Origin: Streptococcus parasanguinis
GTDB taxonomy: Bacteria; Bacillota; Bacilli; Lactobacillales; Streptococcaceae
Length of the DNA stretch: 9,177 nucleotides
NCBI GenBank assembly: GCA_018377375.1
Contig: JAGZZN010000066.1
Span: 1-9,177, forward strand
Direction of reading: 5' to 3'
The position numbers and the translations under genes are program-made. Under the pieces are notes generated by a model that saw only the letters and a list, made by a program, of their open reading frames with translations, was not told where the DNA came from and made no database searches. This document shows, piece by piece, positions 6,733-9,177 of this stretch (positions within the stretch are counted from its first letter, which is position 1; every line of letters begins with the position of its first letter).

Positions 6733-6873
6733 CGGAGACTTTCCTTGGGTGAGGACGGACGGTAGCGAATCCCTTTGGGATTCCATACCTTAGATTTGAG
6801 CCCACTGTCTCAAATCTTCCGAGAGTCTGAAACAAAAATGTTTCAGACTCTTTTCTCACTGCGGAAGTCTCCG
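6733..6873 (+). other. Multi-branched RNA-structure region in the 3' UTR of the XRE operon
   Basis: CGGAGACTT (6733-6741) is complementary to AAGTCTCCG (6865-6873), with two further pairs after a one-base bulge. Between them lie three separate hairpins: GAATCCC-TTT-GGGATTC (6767-6783), AGATTTGAG with CTCAAATCT (6792-6817), and the 12-bp terminator stem (6823-6850). Together they form a closing stem with three side arms. No ORF or recognised RNA family accounts for it. It could be an RNA element, a degenerate mobile repeat or tandem terminators. Confidence 0.5.
6823..6854 (+). terminator. Intrinsic terminator of the DUF2975-XRE operon
   Basis: GAGTCTGAAACA (6823-6834) pairs perfectly with TGTTTCAGACTC (6839-6850) around an AAAA loop and is followed by TTTTCTC on the plus strand. 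It lies 100 bp after the XRE stop. The minus strand has no T tract after it. Confidence 0.88.
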
Positions 6874-6946
6874 TTAACACCCATTACTAATAGGACTCAT
6901 CTACCATCCTTGTAAAACTCAATGATGGGAACTATATCGACACAAG

Positions 6947-6974
6947 AAAAGCACTCCTGTGGGAGTGCTTTTTT
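6947..6974. terminator. Bidirectional terminator at the end of metG
   Basis: AAAAGCACTCC (6947-6957) pairs with GGAGTGCTTTT (6962-6972) around a 4-nt loop. T runs follow on both strands: TTTTTT on the plus strand, TTTTCTT on the minus. It stands 8 bp beyond the metG stop and is well placed to end metG transcription, with a backup role for the convergent XRE operon. Confidence 0.92.
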
Positions 6975-6982
6975 ATATATGT

Positions 6983-8974
6983 TTAACCGATGATACTTCC
7001 ATTTGGAACAGATGGATCAACGGTTAGGACCGTTAATTGATCTCCGTGTTCTGCGGAAAGAATCATGCCTTGGCTGACATATTTCTTCATCATCTTACGT
7101 GGTTTAAGGTTGGCCACGATTTGGAGTTTTTTGCCGACCAATTCTTGTTCATTTGGATAGAATTTCGCGATACCAGAGAGGATTTGACGGTCTTCGCCAT
7201 CTCCTGCATCTAGGCGGAAGCGAAGCAATTTGTCTGATCCTTCGACGCGTTCCACTTCTTTGACTTCTGCTACACGGATTTCAACCTTGTCAAAGTCTTC
7301 AAATTTGATCTCATCTTTTTCAGACTTGAGTTCCACTTCTTCTGGAATCCATTCTTTTTCTTGTGGTTTTCCAGCAGTCATTTGAGATTGGATGTAGGCA
7401 ATTTCTTCTTCCATGTCCAGACGTGGGAAGATTGGAGTTCCTTTGGCAACCACTGTGACATTTTCAGGGAAGCCTGCTAGGGTCAAGTTTTCAAGATCGA
7501 AGTCCAAGCCCAAGCCAAGTTGTTCCATGATGGCATTTGAGGTATTCATCATAAATGGTTGGATCAAGTGAGCCACAACACGAAGGCTAGCCGCTAAGTG
7601 AGCCATGACCGCTGCCAATTGATCCTTGTCCCCATCTTCTTTAGCGAGGACCCAAGGAGCAGTCTCATCGATGTACTTGTTAGTCCGAGAGATGATGTTC
7701 CATACGGCTTCCAAAGCGCGTGGGTAATCAACCGCATTCATTTGCTTGTGGTATTCAGCGATGTTTTCTTCAACCACCTTAGCCAAATCTGCATCAAATG
7801 CGGTAACATTTTCGACATAAGCAGGAACTTGGCCACCAAAGTATTTATTGATCATGGCTACCGTCCGGTTAAGAAGGTTTCCAAGGTCATTGGCCAATTC
7901 ATAGTTGATGCGGGCTACGTAGTCTTCTGGTGTGAAGGTCCCATCAGAACCAACTGGAAGGCTACGCATGAGGTAGTAACGAAGTGGATCCAAGCCGAAG
8001 CGTTCCACCAACATTTCTGGGTAGATGACATTCCCTTTAGACTTAGACATCTTGCCGTCTTTCATGACAAACCAACCATGGGCAATCAAACGTTCTGGCA
8101 ATTTGATATCCAACATCATGAGAAGGATTGGCCAGTAAATCGAGTGGAAACGAAGGATGTCTTTTCCGACCATGTGGAAGACCGTTCCGTTCCAGAATTT
8201 GTCAAAGTTTTCATGATCTTCTTGACCGTAACCAAGAGCTGTCACGTAGTTGAGAAGGGCATCGATCCATACATAGACCACGTGTTTTGGATTAGATGGA
8301 ACTGGAACTCCCCAAGTAAAGGTGGTCCGAGATACTGCCAAGTCTTCCAAACCTGGCTCAATAAAGTTTTTCAACATTTCATTGAGACGGCCATCTGGCG
8401 TGATGAAATCAGGTTGGGATTTGAAAAATTCAACCAAGCGGTCTTGGTATTTGCTGAGGCGAAGGAAGTAAGATTCTTCAGAAACCCATTCTACTTCGTG
8501 TCCTGATGGGGCTACCCCACTGATGACCTTGCCATTCTCATCACGGTAAACCTCAGCCAATTGGCTTTCTGTAAAGAACTCTTCATCAGAGACTGAATAC
8601 CAACCAGAGTATTCACCCAGGTAGATGTCGTCTTGCGCCAGCAAACGTTCAAAGACCTGAGCCACCACTTTTTCATGGTAATCGTCTGTCGTACGGATGA
8701 ATTTATCGTATGAGATATCGAGTAATTGCCAGAGCTCTTTCACTCCAACGGCCATCCCATCTACATAAGCTTGCGGCGTAATCCCAGCTTCTTCTGCTTT
8801 TTGCTGGATCTTTTGACCGTGCTCATCGAGACCAGTCAGGTAGAAAACATCGTAGTTCATCATGCGTTTGTAACGCGCCAAGACGTCACAGGCGATCGTT
8901 GTATAAGCTGAACCAATATGCAATTTACCAGATGGGTAATAGATAGGGGTTGTGATGTAGAATGATTTTGTCAT
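6983..8974 (-). CDS. metG: Methionyl-tRNA synthetase
   Basis: This 663-residue cytosolic enzyme charges tRNA-Met, both initiator and elongator, with methionine using ATP. The class I Rossmann core begins FYITTPIYYPSGKLHIGS, so the HIGH signature reads HIGS (19-22). The second signature is KMSKS at 308-312. TGLDEHGQKI (47-56) and the VWIDAL region are typical. The connective peptide has GWYSVSDEEFFTE and no CxxC pair, so it belongs to the type without a zinc knuckle. The anticodon-binding helical domain spans about 360-510, including RTNKYIDETAPWVLAK. A C-terminal tRNA-binding OB domain (about 557-663, FDKVEIRVAEV to VPNGSIIG) aids dimerisation and tRNA binding. It appears full length. AAAGGA lies 7 nt before the ATG. 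The gene is monocistronic between its own promoter and terminator. Confidence 0.98.
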   Translation of the reverse strand: MTKSFYITTPIYYPSGKLHIGSAYTTIACDVLARYKRMMNYDVFYLTGLDEHGQKIQQKAEEAGITPQAYVDGMAVGVKELWQLLDISYDKFIRTTDDYHEKVVAQVFERLLAQDDIYLGEYSGWYSVSDEEFFTESQLAEVYRDENGKVISGVAPSGHEVEWVSEESYFLRLSKYQDRLVEFFKSQPDFITPDGRLNEMLKNFIEPGLEDLAVSRTTFTWGVPVPSNPKHVVYVWIDALLNYVTALGYGQEDHENFDKFWNGTVFHMVGKDILRFHSIYWPILLMMLDIKLPERLIAHGWFVMKDGKMSKSKGNVIYPEMLVERFGLDPLRYYLMRSLPVGSDGTFTPEDYVARINYELANDLGNLLNRTVAMINKYFGGQVPAYVENVTAFDADLAKVVEENIAEYHKQMNAVDYPRALEAVWNIISRTNKYIDETAPWVLAKEDGDKDQLAAVMAHLAASLRVVAHLIQPFMMNTSNAIMEQLGLGLDFDLENLTLAGFPENVTVVAKGTPIFPRLDMEEEIAYIQSQMTAGKPQEKEWIPEEVELKSEKDEIKFEDFDKVEIRVAEVKEVERVEGSDKLLRFRLDAGDGEDRQILSGIAKFYPNEQELVGKKLQIVANLKPRKMMKKYVSQGMILSAEHGDQLTVLTVDPSVPNGSIIG

Positions 8975-9020
8975 TTTCTTTTCCTTTCAGGGCTAATGGA
9001 ACCCAATTTAGTAACACTCT

Positions 9021-9049
9021 ATTATAACATTTTTAGGAGACCCTGAAAA
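9021..9049 (-). promoter_or_regulatory. Probable metG promoter
   Basis: On the minus strand TTTTCA (9044-9049, four of six) is followed after 17 bp by a perfect -10 TATAAT (9021-9026). The predicted start near 9014 gives a leader of about 40 nt, too short for a T-box or S-box riboswitch, so leader control by uncharged tRNA or SAM is not supported here. Confidence 0.7.
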
Positions 9050-9083
9050 CCCAAAACCAGCTAGGATCTATGGAAGACAAGCA

Positions 9084-9139
9084 AAAAGAGAGTGGGACAG
9101 AAATCGGTAATTCGTTAGAATTCGATTTCGTCGTCCCAC
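9084..9139 (-). terminator. Terminator-like hairpin inside right repeat arm
   Basis: The same three-part hairpin as in the left arm (stem 9092-9139), followed on the minus strand by TCTCTTTTT. Here it points toward metG, so it could stop leftward transcription from a gene beyond the window before it reaches the metG promoter. Confidence 0.5.
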
Positions 9140-9177
9140 CTCCGCACAGTTGAGTAGGGCTGTAAAAGCTGATGAAA
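9084..9177 (-). repeat. Right arm of 94-bp perfect inverted repeat
   Basis: Exact reverse complement of bases 4-97. It lies upstream of the metG promoter, about 35 bp beyond the -35, and runs to the window edge, so its true outer limit is not visible. It has no coding potential. Confidence 0.9.

Noticed and set aside
6494..6880. 128-codon minus-strand frame covering the XRE gene and downstream hairpins
   Set aside because: It is antisense to the XRE gene, runs through the terminator hairpin, and its Ser/Arg-rich translation has no domain character.
6982..6993. TTAACCGATGAT as a further AdcR box
   Set aside because: Only about two thirds of positions fit the motif, it is not palindromic and it covers the metG stop codon, not a promoter.
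7598..8506. 302-codon open frame on the plus strand opposite metG
   Set aside because: It lies wholly antisense within a clear methionyl-tRNA synthetase gene, shows no recognisable domain, and arises from the codon bias of the real gene.
8975..9083. T-box or S-box riboswitch upstream of metG
   Set aside because: The predicted leader is about 40 nt and contains no T-box sequence, stem I or terminator/antiterminator pair.

Overview
The window is about 9.2 kb of low-GC Firmicutes DNA, almost certainly from a Streptococcus of the mitis/sanguinis group. The evidence is a streptococcal histidine triad protein behind an AdcAII-type zinc lipoprotein with AdcR-like operators, a methionyl-tRNA synthetase of the streptococcal type (HIGS in place of HIGH, C-terminal OB domain), strong GGAGG ribosome sites and typical streptococcal hairpin terminators. 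I cannot fix the species from the sequence alone.

Layout, left to right: a repeat arm (1-97); a zinc-uptake operon on the minus strand, adcAII (3343-4278) followed 7 bp later by a large pht gene (105-3335), under one consensus promoter covered by three tandem AdcR-like boxes (4302-4337); a bidirectional terminator (4441-4474); a membrane-anchored protein of unknown function with a DUF6287-like C-terminus (4473-5735, minus); a 248-bp divergent promoter region; a plus-strand two-gene operon for a four-helix DUF2975-type membrane protein (5984-6505) and a YozG-type XRE regulator (6516-6722); a 260-bp intergenic region with several nested hairpins and two terminators; metG (6983-8974, minus) with a short leader; and a second repeat arm (9084-9177). 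No gene-free stretch exceeds 300 bases.

How the genes work together: AdcAII is expected to bind zinc at the membrane and deliver it to the AdcBC permease, encoded elsewhere. The surface Pht protein, with five HxxHxH triads and an extra His-rich stretch, is expected to capture zinc and feed AdcAII. AdcR with bound zinc should shut the operon off. The DUF2975/XRE pair looks like a self-contained regulatory module, with a candidate operator just upstream of its promoter. metG is an essential housekeeping gene, apparently independent of the rest.

The most unusual large-scale feature is that the whole window lies between two perfect 94-bp copies of one non-coding, hairpin-forming repeat in opposite orientation. 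This could allow inversion of the 9-kb block. It could also simply mean that the window is a short-read contig ending in a dispersed repeat. The most informative local feature is the exact 12-bp tandem triplication of AdcR-like boxes over the adcAII start site.
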